From contig JABFXT010000458.1 of NCBI GenBank assembly GCA_013361595.1, forward strand, positions 1 through 9,860: a stretch of DNA of 9,860 nt, given 5' to 3'. The position numbers and the translations under genes were made by a program. Each line of letters begins with the position of its first letter. Position 1 is the stretch's first letter. This DNA comes from Nocardia sp. (lineage in GTDB: Bacteria > Actinomycetota > Actinomycetes > Mycobacteriales > Mycobacteriaceae). Below are positions 1 through 6,987 of this stretch, one piece after another. Below the pieces are notes generated by a model, which made no database searches, had not been told where the DNA came from, and saw nothing but the letters and a program-made list of their open reading frames with translations.

Positions 1-1477
1 AGTCTGGGGGCAGCTCTCGGCCCGGTTGGCCGACGACCGGCTCGGGGTGGGCACCGCGGACACCGGGCGGCGGGTGGTGATCGACTATTCCGCGCCGAAT
101 GTGGCCAAGGAGATGCACGTCGGGCATCTGCGCACCACCATCATCGGCGACAGCCTCGCCCGGGTCTTCGGGTTCCGCGGCGCCGATGTCGTGCGGGTCA
201 ATCATCTCGGGGACTGGGGCACCCAGTTCGGCATGCTCATCCAGTATCTGGACGAGCATCCCGAATTGCGCTGGCATACCGCGGATATCGACTCGGCGAC
301 CAGTGCGGTGTCGGCGCTCGACGCCCTGTACAAGGCCGCCCGCGCTCGCTTCGACGCCGACCCGGAATTCGCCGGCCGGGCCCGGGTCCGGGTGGTGGCG
401 CTCCAGCGCGGCGACGCGGACACGGTGGCGCGCTGGCGGGATATCGTCGCGGAATCGGAGAAGGCGTTCGGTGCCGTCTACGCCCGGCTCGGGGTTCTGC
501 TCACCGCGGACGACTACGTCGGGGAATCGTTCTACAACCGTATGCTCGCCGATACCGTCGCCGAACTCGTGGAGGCCGGTGTCGCGGTGGACAGCGACGG
601 TGCGGTAGTCGTCCTCTCCGAACAGGTCACCGGTCCCGACGGTGCACCGGCGGTGCTGATGGCCCGCAAGAGCGACGGCGGTTACGGCTACGACAGCACC
701 GATCTCGCCGCCATCCGCTACCGCATCGCCGAACTGCGGGCCGACCGGCTGCTCTACGTGACCGATTCCCGGCAGTCGCTGCATTTCCGGCTGGTCTTCG
801 AAGCCGCCCGGCGGGCGGGCTGGCTCACCGACGCGATCGAGGTCGACCATGTCGCGTACGGCACCGTCCTGGGGCCGGACGGGAAACCGTTCAAGACCCG
901 CGCCGGCGGTACCGTGCGCCTGATGGATCTGCTCGACGACGCCGTCGCGGGGGCGCGGAAAGTGGTGGCCGAGAAGAATCCGGATCTGTCCGCCCACGAA
1001 TTGGATTCGATCGCCGAACAGGCCGGGATCGGCGCGGTGAAGTACGCGGATCTGTCGACCTCACGAGTGAAGGACTACGCCTTCGACCCGGTGCGGATGA
1101 CGGCGTTCAACGGGAACACCGGGGTGTACCTCCAGTACGCGCACGCCCGGATCCGCTCGATCCTGCGCCGTGCGGGTGAACCGGCGGCGGCGGTCGAATC
1201 GACGGGGCCCCTCGAAGCCGCGGAGCGCGAGCTCGCATTGACGCTGGACGGCTATTCGACCGTTGTCGACGAGGTCGCCGCGACCCTCGAACCGCACCGC
1301 TTGGCCGGATACCTCTACGACCTGGCCCGCGCGTTCACGGCGTTCTACGACTCCTGCCCGGTGCTGTCGGCCCCGGAGCCCGTGCGCGGCAACCGGATCG
1401 CGCTGTGTCACCTGGCCGCGCGCACCCTGGCGCACGGCTTGGGTCTACTCGGCATCGCCGCACCGCAGCGTCTCTGA
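1..1477 (+). CDS. argS: Arginyl-tRNA synthetase, E. coli-like type, 5' end missing
   Basis: This enzyme charges tRNA-Arg with arginine in the cytoplasm. The reading frame is open to the left edge (first whole codon at base 2), so the N-terminal tRNA-binding part and the true start lie outside the window; the TTG at 26 is only an internal codon. The HIGH signature reads HVGH at 116-127, preceded by a YSAPNVAKEM segment. The degenerate KMSKS loop reads KPFKTRAGGTVRL from about 884. The C-terminal DALR-type anticodon-binding domain starts near YLQYAHARIRS (about 1130) and ends GIAAPQRL. These signatures match the E. coli-like ArgS group. The mycobacterial ArgS I recall has a different HIGH region and a true MSK motif, and normally precedes lysA. 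Here the gene is followed by two exported-protein genes, so it may be a second argS copy. Family assignment is very sure; the paralogue idea is inference. Confidence 0.95.
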   Translation, partial: VWGQLSARLADDRLGVGTADTGRRVVIDYSAPNVAKEMHVGHLRTTIIGDSLARVFGFRGADVVRVNHLGDWGTQFGMLIQYLDEHPELRWHTADIDSATSAVSALDALYKAARARFDADPEFAGRARVRVVALQRGDADTVARWRDIVAESEKAFGAVYARLGVLLTADDYVGESFYNRMLADTVAELVEAGVAVDSDGAVVVLSEQVTGPDGAPAVLMARKSDGGYGYDSTDLAAIRYRIAELRADRLLYVTDSRQSLHFRLVFEAARRAGWLTDAIEVDHVAYGTVLGPDGKPFKTRAGGTVRLMDLLDDAVAGARKVVAEKNPDLSAHELDSIAEQAGIGAVKYADLSTSRVKDYAFDPVRMTAFNGNTGVYLQYAHARIRSILRRAGEPAAAVESTGPLEAAERELALTLDGYSTVVDEVAATLEPHRLAGYLYDLARAFTAFYDSCPVLSAPEPVRGNRIALCHLAARTLAHGLGLLGIAAPQRL

Positions 1478-1553
1478 ACCGGGCGCGCTCTCCGGAGTGC
1501 GGCGAGCCTCGCTGGTGCGCGGACAGGTCGCGATGCTGTGTTCTCCCGCTGTT

Positions 1554-1580
1554 CGTAACGGTTCACGGCACGTAACCGAT
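1554..1580 (+). promoter_or_regulatory. Candidate ECF promoter of SigD/BldN type
   Basis: GTAACG at 1555-1560 is followed after exactly 16 bases by CGAT at 1577-1580. This equals the consensus I recall for M. tuberculosis SigD (GTAACG-N16-CGAT). It is also close to the BldN promoter of Streptomyces (CGTAAC, then CGTTGA), here with CGATGA and one extra spacer base. Transcription would begin near 1588, about 35 bases before the ATG at 1623. A second CGTAAC at 1571-1576 has no good -10 partner. Motif memory is the main uncertainty. Confidence 0.5.
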
Positions 1581-1622
1581 GATCGGGCGAGGGTCGAGGA
1601 ATATAGACGAGGGGATTTCGAA

Positions 1623-1991
1623 ATGGGCAGGACGACAAGTGTCGCCGCGCGGATCAGCGTTGCCGCCGTGGCATTTTCGGGTTTCGCCGTGGTATTCGGT
1701 TCAGGTGCGGCCCAGGCCGCTCCGCAGGACTGTGCCGTCACCCGGGATCTGGCCGGTGCCACGGCGACGTGTCACGACGCCGATGCGCCCGTGGGGCGGG
1801 AGTACACCCTGATCGTCGAATGTTTCGGTCTGCACGGAGTGCCCAACGCCTTTCCGCTCATGGCTATCGGCCCCTATCGAGGTTCGTGGGGTGGTTCCTT
1901 CGCCCCGTCCGGTCGGGGCACGGCCTCGTGCCTGGGCCCGATGAGTGTGGGGACGGCTACGAACGCCTACGTAGCGATCTACCGGGACTGA
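1623..1991 (+). CDS. Small secreted four-cysteine protein, function unknown
   Basis: This 122-residue protein is probably exported through Sec. The N-terminus has Arg residues (positions 3 and 10), a hydrophobic core of Ala, Val and Phe (about 11-28) and a signal-peptidase I site AQA|AP after residue 32. The mature part of about 90 residues has four cysteines (37, 50, 67, 103), enough for two disulfides, and is rich in Gly, Ala and Ser. No lipobox, membrane helix or catalytic motif is visible, and I do not recognise a named family. The ATG at 1623 is chosen because GAGGGG at 1609-1614 lies 8 bases upstream and the signal peptide starts there; the open frame extends further upstream without a better start. 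A SigD/BldN-like promoter precedes it and a hairpin follows. It may be a cell-surface or extracellular protein; no function is claimed. Confidence 0.8.
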   Translation: MGRTTSVAARISVAAVAFSGFAVVFGSGAAQAAPQDCAVTRDLAGATATCHDADAPVGREYTLIVECFGLHGVPNAFPLMAIGPYRGSWGGSFAPSGRGTASCLGPMSVGTATNAYVAIYRD

Positions 1992-1998
1992 TCCACGG

Positions 1999-2030
1999 CG
2001 CGGCGGCGCCCGGTTGATCGACCCGCCGCG
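1999..2030 (+). terminator. Possible terminator hairpin after the secreted-protein gene
   Basis: An 8-bp perfect inverted repeat, CGCGGCGG at 1999-2006 and CCGCCGCG at 2023-2030, encloses a 16-base loop and begins 7 bases after the stop codon. No T-run follows, as is common for actinobacterial terminators, so its activity is uncertain. Confidence 0.4.
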
Positions 2031-2059
2031 TACCGGCGAAATATGCCCAGTCCGTACCC

Positions 2060-2137
2060 GTCGCACAGGGCGACCGCACGGATGGTTCGAATCCCGACTC
2101 GCACAGTCGCCCGGTACGCGGCTGCCCGAATTCGGGC
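2060..2137 (+). promoter_or_regulatory. Structured leader upstream of the lipoprotein gene
   Basis: This stretch holds several short inverted repeats. GTCG (2060-2063) pairs with CGAC (2071-2074). CGACT (2095-2099) pairs with AGTCG (2105-2109). As an alternative that excludes both, GGGCGAC (2068-2074) pairs with GTCGCCC (2106-2112). The octamer TCGCACAG occurs twice (2061-2068 and 2099-2106). A perfect 14-bp palindrome GCCCGAATTCGGGC lies at 2124-2137, 6 bases before the AAGGAG ribosome-binding site. It may be an operator, an RNA regulatory leader or chance. No convincing promoter hexamers are seen; TTGATC at 2014 with AAATAT at 2039 is weak. Confidence 0.3.
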
Positions 2138-2154
2138 CCTATCAAGGAGACAAT

Positions 2155-2760
2155 ATGTCCCGAAAGTTCTTACTCGCCGCAGTGACGGCTACTGCCGCGA
2201 TGTGTATCACGGCGTGTGGTGGTGCGGATTCATCCGATGCCGGCGCCTCGGCATCGAGCACCGTTCCGGTCACGGTGACCGCCGCAGAGACCACAGTGTC
2301 CGCTGTGCCCACCGCGCCCGCCGCGGAGGCCACGATGCCTGCCGGCGGTGGCACCGAGCCCATTGCCTCGCCGGCGCCCGCACCACCGGCAGCGCCCGCA
2401 CCACCGGCCGCGTCTCCGGTGCCTGATCCCTCGACAGCGCCCGCACCACCGGTGGCCGACCCACCGGTGGCCGACCCCTGCGCTGAGGTGACCGACGCCT
2501 ACCTGATCACCACGTTGCGGATGACGGGATCACCTCGGTATCCACTGGCCGACCTCCAGCAGGCACGATGCAGTGGCACCTTCGCCTCGGCGATGTCTCA
2601 TCCGGAGGGCACTCTCCACCCGGTCATGTACCTGTTCGAGTATGCCGAGCAGGACGGGCACACGCACTGGCGTGTGATCGATGTAGGCGAGGGCCTCGAC
2701 TGCGTGAACAGGCACGGAGTACCCGCCGACGTAGGCAACGCAATCGGCTGCGCCTCCTAG
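2155..2760 (+). CDS. Lipoprotein with Pro/Ala-rich linker and four-cysteine C-terminal domain, function unknown
   Basis: This 201-residue protein is predicted to be anchored to the outer face of the cell membrane. The signal peptide (1-20) ends in the lipobox ITAC with Cys21 as the lipidated residue, followed by Gly-Gly. Residues 22-66 are rich in Ser, Thr, Val and Ala. Residues 67-108 form a Pro/Ala-rich linker built from APAPPA and PPVAD units. The C-terminal domain (about 105-201) has four cysteines (109, 139, 183, 199) that could form two disulfides. The layout of lipobox, flexible linker and small cysteine-stabilised domain is common in Nocardia and mycobacterial surface lipoproteins, but I cannot name the family. 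The ATG at 2155 has AAGGAG at 2144-2149 with a 5-base gap and begins the signal peptide, so the longer open frame from 2014 is rejected. It ends just before the convergent TetR gene. Confidence 0.85.
   Translation: MSRKFLLAAVTATAAMCITACGGADSSDAGASASSTVPVTVTAAETTVSAVPTAPAAEATMPAGGGTEPIASPAPAPPAAPAPPAASPVPDPSTAPAPPVADPPVADPCAEVTDAYLITTLRMTGSPRYPLADLQQARCSGTFASAMSHPEGTLHPVMYLFEYAEQDGHTHWRVIDVGEGLDCVNRHGVPADVGNAIGCAS
2374..2475 (+). repeat. Short DNA repeats in the lipoprotein linker
   Basis: The 16-mer GCGCCCGCACCACCGG occurs at 2374-2389, 2392-2407 and 2437-2452. A 15-bp unit CCACCGGTGGCCGAC is repeated in tandem at 2446-2460 and 2461-2475. All units keep the reading frame and encode APAPP or PPVAD segments. 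Near-identity at DNA level points to recent in-frame duplication, so the linker length may vary between strains. Confidence 0.8.
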
Positions 2761-2764
2761 GGAT

Positions 2765-2781
2765 CCGGCCGTCGTCGCCGG
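2765..2781. terminator. Weak hairpin between convergent genes
   Basis: CCGGC at 2765-2769 and GCCGG at 2777-2781 form a 5-bp stem with a 7-base loop in the 42-base gap between the lipoprotein stop and the TetR stop. It could end transcription from either side, but it is short and has no T-run. Confidence 0.25.
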
Positions 2782-2802
2782 CCCCACCAGTGGCGGCCGC
2801 GA

Positions 2803-3507
2803 TCAGCGGTCCGGCGGACCGGTGAGGATCGCGGTGACCGTATCGATGAGTTCGGCCAGGAGTTCGGCGGGGGAGAGCCGGGTTCCACTGAGTGCCAGCA
2901 TGCCGCGCAGGCCGTCCGGGTCGCCGAGAGTCTGGAAGGTCAGGTTCATCGCCTGGGTCAGCCGGAATCGCCGGGTCCGCGGCGCGGTATCCGGCGCGCC
3001 CTGTTCCAGCAGGGTGTTGAAGCGCTGGGCCTGGGGGGCGAATCCCTCGGTCAGCCGGGCCAGCGCGGGATGATTACCGCTCATGATCCCCGCGACCAGG
3101 CGGATCCATGGAGTGCCCCCCGCGGCGGCCAGCTCACCGACCGGGCGGACGAAGGCATCGGCGAGGGCGCGGGCGTCCGGCGCGCCGGACGCCTCGACCG
3201 CGTCCAGGAGTTCGGCGCGGCGGGTGTGCAAGTGTTCGCTGCGCCTGCTGATCAGCGCTCCGACCAGCGCATCCTTGGAGCCGAAATGATAGTGGACCGA
3301 CGCGACGTTCGCGCCGGCCTCCGCCATCACCGAACGCAGGGATACCGCGTCGATCCCGCGTTCGGCGAACATTCGTTCGGCGGCCAGGATCAGTCGCTGA
3401 TCGGTCGGCAGGAGCGAATCCGGGTCCTCGGCCGCTGCCGTCCCGGACGAGGCCGGGACGGCAGGCGGTGGTGTTTCGTCCATCACCCTCACCCGGCCTC
3501 GCGTCAT
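2803..3507 (-). CDS. TetR-family transcriptional regulator
   Basis: This is a 234-residue one-component regulator. TetR proteins bind palindromic operators as dimers and usually release DNA on binding a small ligand. The DNA-binding domain spans about residues 36-85: a first helix LILAAERMFAERG, then the helix-turn-helix SLRSVMAEAGANVASVHYHF, closing with the usual GSKDAL. Residues 90-234 form the ligand and dimer domain. The first 35 residues are a Pro/Ala/Ser-rich tail. The start is uncertain: the ATG at 3507 has no clear ribosome-binding site, and another ATG at 3483 would remove 8 residues. The gene begins 10 bases after the stop of the upstream thiolase gene, so it is probably the last gene of that operon. 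Its natural target may be the 16-bp palindrome at 7985-8000, and its ligand an acyl-CoA intermediate; both are inference. It is not recognisably KstR or KstR2. Confidence 0.9.
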   Translation of the reverse strand: MTRGRVRVMDETPPPAVPASSGTAAAEDPDSLLPTDQRLILAAERMFAERGIDAVSLRSVMAEAGANVASVHYHFGSKDALVGALISRRSEHLHTRRAELLDAVEASGAPDARALADAFVRPVGELAAAGGTPWIRLVAGIMSGNHPALARLTEGFAPQAQRFNTLLEQGAPDTAPRTRRFRLTQAMNLTFQTLGDPDGLRGMLALSGTRLSPAELLAELIDTVTAILTGPPDR

Positions 3508-3517
3508 GACCGAAACT

Positions 3518-4717
3518 CTAGGAGACCGTGCCGGGTGCGCCGTACAGGGTCACCACACAGGCTCCGCCGAGGCCGAGATTGTGGGCCAGTCCCAGCCGGG
3601 CACCCGCCACCTGACGTTCCCCGGCGTCCCCCCGCACTTGGGTGACCAGTTCGGTGCACTGGGCGAGCCCGGTGGCACCGAGGGGGTGGCCCTTGGAGAT
3701 GAGCCCGCCCGACGGGTTGACCACCCAGCGTCCGCCGTAGGTGGTGGCGCCCGATTCCACGAGTTCCCCGGATTCGCCCGCTGCGCACATACCCAGCGCC
3801 TCGTAGGTGAGCAGTTCGTTGACGGAGAAGCAGTCGTGCAGTTCCATGACATCGATATCGTCGATGCCGACCCCGGCGGTCTCCAGCACCTTCTGCCCGG
3901 CCACCCGGGCCATCGGCGCGCCCACCACATCGATCATCGAGCCGGATCCGAACGAGGCGCCGGTATCGGTGACAAGTTCCTGGGCCAGGATCGGCACCGC
4001 GCGGTCGAGCCCGTGTTCGCGCACATACCGCTCGCTCACCAGTACCGCCGCGCCCGCGCCGTCGGACATGGGCGAGCACTGCGAGCGGGTCAGCGGATCG
4101 GAGACCACTTTGTCACCGAGTACCTGGTCGAGCGTATAGGCGTCCTGGAACTGGGCTTTGGGGTTACGGGTGGAATGCTCGTGGTTCTTCACCGCCACCC
4201 GGGCCAGCTGTTCGCGGGTGGTGCCGTACAGCTTCATATGCTCGGCCGCGGCCGCCGCGAAGAACTGGGCGGTCAGCGGGGCCTGACCGAAGCCGGCCGA
4301 AGCCTTCAGCGCGTCGATGTGGCGGTCGATCGTGGTGACCTTCGGGGTGCTGCCGTCACCGGCCATCGCCTGTTTGGTCATCTGCTCGAACCCGACCGCG
4401 AGCACGATATCGGCCAGCCCGGTCTGCACCCATTCGCGGGCCAGCACCAATGCGGTGGACCCGGTGGCGCAGTTGTTGTTCACGTTGACCATCGGGATAC
4501 CGGTGAGCCCGATATCGTAGAGCGCCCGCTGCCCGGCCGTGGACGGCTGGAAGACGTAACCGACCGCCGCGCGCTGCACCTGGTCGTAGGTCACCCCGGC
4601 GTCGGCCAGGGCCTGACCGGTCGCCTCGGCGACCATTTCCGGATAGGTCCAGTCGCGGGACTGGATCTTCTCGAATTTCGTCATCCCGACACCGGCGACG
4701 TACACCCGCTCGGTCAT
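3518..4717 (-). CDS. SCP2-type thiolase / lipid-transfer protein, Ltp1-like, catalytically complete
   Basis: This 399-residue protein is a thiolase of the SCP2/lipid-transfer group, lacking the sterol-carrier domain. It should cleave a 3-oxoacyl-CoA with free CoA to give acetyl- or propionyl-CoA and a shortened acyl-CoA in the cytoplasm. All expected catalytic residues are visible: Cys83 in VNNNCATGS, His294 in HDCFSVNE, His344 in SKGHPLGATG and Cys387 in GLGGAC. The opening VYVAGVGMTKFEK is typical of the family and resembles M. tuberculosis Ltp1 (Rv2790c) as I recall it. The ATG at 4717 follows GAGGAG by several bases. It lies 48 bases after the stop of the Ltp3-like gene, the widest gap in the operon. 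Its intact active site contrasts with the two degenerate relatives upstream and suggests ordinary thiolysis. Substrate is unknown; steroid side chains are inferred from context. Confidence 0.9.
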   Translation of the reverse strand: MTERVYVAGVGMTKFEKIQSRDWTYPEMVAEATGQALADAGVTYDQVQRAAVGYVFQPSTAGQRALYDIGLTGIPMVNVNNNCATGSTALVLAREWVQTGLADIVLAVGFEQMTKQAMAGDGSTPKVTTIDRHIDALKASAGFGQAPLTAQFFAAAAAEHMKLYGTTREQLARVAVKNHEHSTRNPKAQFQDAYTLDQVLGDKVVSDPLTRSQCSPMSDGAGAAVLVSERYVREHGLDRAVPILAQELVTDTGASFGSGSMIDVVGAPMARVAGQKVLETAGVGIDDIDVMELHDCFSVNELLTYEALGMCAAGESGELVESGATTYGGRWVVNPSGGLISKGHPLGATGLAQCTELVTQVRGDAGERQVAGARLGLAHNLGLGGACVVTLYGAPGTVS

Positions 4718-4765
4718 AGTCTCTCCTCAGCAGTTGATACACAGAATCCGGACGGACGCATCACC

Positions 4766-5920
4766 TCAGGACTGCGGTGGTTCGGATCCGACCACCCATA
4801 GCGCGTGGAATTGCGCGGCCCCGCCCATGGCGTGCCCGATGGCCCGGCGCGCGTCCGGTACCTGGTGCTCGCCCGCGGTGCCGCGCACCTGCATGGCGGC
4901 TTCCGCGAAACGGATGAGACCCGTGGCGCCCGTGGGATTTCCGGACAGAACACCGCCGGACGGGTTGATCGGCAACGCGCCGCCGAACGCGGTGTGGCCG
5001 GAATCCACCACCCGCCAGCCCGCGCCGACCTCGGCCAGCCCGACGTTCTCCAGCCAGATCGGTTCGAACCAGCTGTAGGGGATGTAGAGCTCGGCGGTGT
5101 CGATCTCGCGGGCCGGATCGGTGATCCCGGCCTGCCGGTAGGCCGCGGCGGCGCACTGCCGCCCGGCTTCGGGGTTCACCTCGTCGCGCCCGGCGAAATG
5201 CCCGGTCTCGGTACGCCACGACATCCCGTGGATCCAGGCCGGAGGCCGGCCGGTGTGGTGCGCGTCGTCCTCGCCGGTGATCACCACCGCGCACGAACCG
5301 TCGGAGGAGGGGCACGATTCCAGGAAGCGGATCGGGTCCCACAGCATCCGGGATTCGCGGACCTGCTCCACCGTGATATCGGGTAATTGCAGATGCGCGT
5401 ACGGGTTACGGGTGGCGTTGAGCCGGTGGTTCACCGCGATCTGCCAGCCGATGTGTTCGGGCGCCCCCGACCGGCGGATGTACTCCCGGATCACCGGGGC
5501 GAAATGCGCACCCGCGCCCGCCCCGAGTTGCGCGCTGAACGGCAGTCCGCGCGACAGCGCCCAGGTGAAATCGCCCTCGGATTCCTTGGAGTACGCGACC
5601 ACCAGCACCCGCCGGGCCAGACCCGCCTGCACCAGGTGGGCGCCGTAGATGGCGGCGTGCCCGCCGACGCTGCCGCCGGTGAACACCCGGGTCACCGGTA
5701 GTCCGCGCGCGCCCATGGCATCGGCCAGATACAGCTCGGGGTTCATCACGCCGTCGAACAGGTCGGGCGTCTTCGACAGCACGATCGCGTCGATATCCCC
5801 GAACTCCAGTTCTGCGTCGGCCATCGCCTCGTCGACGGCTTCGCGCACCATCGCGCCGATGGTGACCTTGCGCTTCTTGGCCTGTTTGCTCTGTCCGATT
5901 CCGACGACAGCGAGATTCAT
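4766..5920 (-). CDS. Thiolase-fold aldol-lyase candidate, Ltp3-like, lacking thiolase catalytic residues
   Basis: This 384-residue protein has the thiolase fold, but the thiolase active site is gone. Where the Ltp1-like neighbour has Cys83, this protein has TGGSVGGHAA (81-90) with no Cys. HDCFSVNE becomes YIPYSWFE (279-286), so His becomes Tyr279. GHP becomes GNP (327-329), so His becomes Asn328. The C-terminal GGAC Cys is absent (GGAAQ, 366-370). It cannot run the usual Cys/His thiolase reaction. Known proteins of this kind, Ltp2 and Ltp3/Ltp4 of sterol-degrading actinobacteria, are retro-aldolases that split beta-hydroxyacyl-CoA side chains and need a DUF35 partner; Ltp2 uses tyrosines, so Tyr279 is a candidate catalytic residue. 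Length fits Ltp3 (about 394 aa, from memory). The start at 5920 overlaps the upstream stop by 4 bases (ATGA) and follows GGAGGGAGA. Ltp3-like is the best label; the substrate is not known. Confidence 0.85.
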   Translation of the reverse strand: MNLAVVGIGQSKQAKKRKVTIGAMVREAVDEAMADAELEFGDIDAIVLSKTPDLFDGVMNPELYLADAMGARGLPVTRVFTGGSVGGHAAIYGAHLVQAGLARRVLVVAYSKESEGDFTWALSRGLPFSAQLGAGAGAHFAPVIREYIRRSGAPEHIGWQIAVNHRLNATRNPYAHLQLPDITVEQVRESRMLWDPIRFLESCPSSDGSCAVVITGEDDAHHTGRPPAWIHGMSWRTETGHFAGRDEVNPEAGRQCAAAAYRQAGITDPAREIDTAELYIPYSWFEPIWLENVGLAEVGAGWRVVDSGHTAFGGALPINPSGGVLSGNPTGATGLIRFAEAAMQVRGTAGEHQVPDARRAIGHAMGGAAQFHALWVVGSEPPQS

Positions 5921-6987
5921 CGGTCTCCCTCCAATAGGCAGATCATGTTCTGCTGGAGCGCGGGTCCGCTGGTGGCGTGTGCCAGGGTGCGGTCCGCGCG
6001 ACCGGACAGGATGTGCTGGGCCGCCGCGCCGATCCGGATGAGCCCGGTGGCGGTGGTGGGCCGGGCGACCAGCGGACCGCCGCCGGGATTGACTGCGGCC
6101 CCCGATAATTCGAGTGCCCGGGTCAGCAGCGGTTCTTGATAGCTGTATTCGGTGTGCAGTTCGGCGATCTGGACCTCCCGCGCGGCGAAGCCGGCCTGCG
6201 CGGCGGCTTTCTCCGCCGCGAGCGTCACCGTATCGACCCGGGTCAGGTCACGGGTGCCCGGATAGTGCGAATCCATCCGATGGTCGGCACCGCGTAGCCA
6301 TGCCGGGCGCTGTGCCAGCCGGCGCGCGGTATCACCGGCCGCGAGCACGATCACCGCGGCGGCGTCACCGATCGGCCCGCGATCGTGTTCGCGCAGCGGC
6401 GAAGCCAGATACGGGGCGGCCAGCAACTCGTCCACCGTGATCTCCCCGGACACCTGCGCGCCCGGGTTGCCCACCGCGGCCGCGTGTGCCCGGGCCACCA
6501 CCTCCGCCATCTGCTTCTCGTCGAGCACCCCGGCGGTGACGAGCGCCTGTGCCTGGAGCGCGGCCAGCGCGTCCTGATGCGGCCGCAGCGGGGCCAGGAA
6601 GTAGGGGTCGAGCTGGGTGCCGCTCACCTGGTCGAGATCGTCGGCCAGTGAGCCGCGGCCGACCCCGTAGACCACCGCGATCTCGCCCTCGCCGAGCTGC
6701 AACCAGGACCACGCCTCGTAGGCGGCCCAGGCCGCGTCCATCTCCACATGGGATTCCGAGATCGGCGGCCACGCGCCCACCGCGTCGAGCGATTCGATAT
6801 AGGCGAAGGTCCGGCCCTCGTGGAAATCGTGGCTGCCCGACGCCCAGAAATCGACCTCGGTGCGCTCGATCCCCGCCGACCCGAGCGCCTCCCGCATCAC
6901 CGGCAGCAGGATCTCGGCCATATCGTCGCGCCGGTCCGCCGACATCCCGGGTGACTGTGCGAATGCAACCACCGCGATATCACGCAT
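5917..6987 (-). CDS. Short, divergent thiolase-fold protein, Ltp4-like
   Basis: This 356-residue protein is a shortened member of the thiolase/lipid-transfer fold. The catalytic Cys region reads SHVEMDAAWAAYEAW (79-93), with Asp84 roughly at the Cys position. The HDCF region keeps the His: ELHTEYSYQEPLL (276-288, His278). GHP is replaced by ARP (308-310), and the last Cys motif is not recognisable (SGPALQQNMIC). Length and neighbours agree with M. tuberculosis Ltp4 (Rv3522, about 354 aa from memory), whose rhodococcal counterpart is needed with Ltp3 for aldolytic cleavage of C24-branched sterol side chains. It may form a heterodimer with the Ltp3-like protein, one subunit being catalytic. The ATG at 6987 follows AGGAGG by 5 bases, an excellent ribosome-binding site. 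Its start overlaps the DUF35 gene by 8 bases and its stop overlaps the next gene by 4, implying translational coupling and equal amounts. Its own catalytic role is uncertain. Confidence 0.82.
   Translation of the reverse strand: MRDIAVVAFAQSPGMSADRRDDMAEILLPVMREALGSAGIERTEVDFWASGSHDFHEGRTFAYIESLDAVGAWPPISESHVEMDAAWAAYEAWSWLQLGEGEIAVVYGVGRGSLADDLDQVSGTQLDPYFLAPLRPHQDALAALQAQALVTAGVLDEKQMAEVVARAHAAAVGNPGAQVSGEITVDELLAAPYLASPLREHDRGPIGDAAAVIVLAAGDTARRLAQRPAWLRGADHRMDSHYPGTRDLTRVDTVTLAAEKAAAQAGFAAREVQIAELHTEYSYQEPLLTRALELSGAAVNPGGGPLVARPTTATGLIRIGAAAQHILSGRADRTLAHATSGPALQQNMICLLEGDR

Noticed and set aside
1571..1576. Second CGTAAC as an additional ECF promoter
   Set aside because: No CGAT or CGTTGA-like -10 element lies 16-17 bases downstream; it is probably part of a chance direct repeat with the first CGTAAC.
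1602..1607. TATAGA as a -10 element for the secreted-protein gene
   Set aside because: Transcription would begin at about the ribosome-binding site at 1609-1614, leaving no room for it, and no -35 is present at the right distance.
2084..2095. GGTTCGAATCCC resembling the T-arm of a tRNA, possibly a tRNA relic or integration site
   Set aside because: Placed as a T-loop, only two of five T-stem pairs form, there is no acceptor stem or anticodon arm around it, and no second copy or integrase is in the window. Twelve bases are too few.
4718..4765. Possible separate promoter between the Ltp3-like and Ltp1-like genes
   Set aside because: The 48 bases hold a good ribosome-binding site but no convincing pair of promoter hexamers.
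3506..4801. 431-codon plus-strand open frame opposite the Ltp1-like thiolase
   Set aside because: Antisense shadow: composition unlike a normal protein, no ribosome-binding site or motif, while the opposite strand encodes a complete thiolase.
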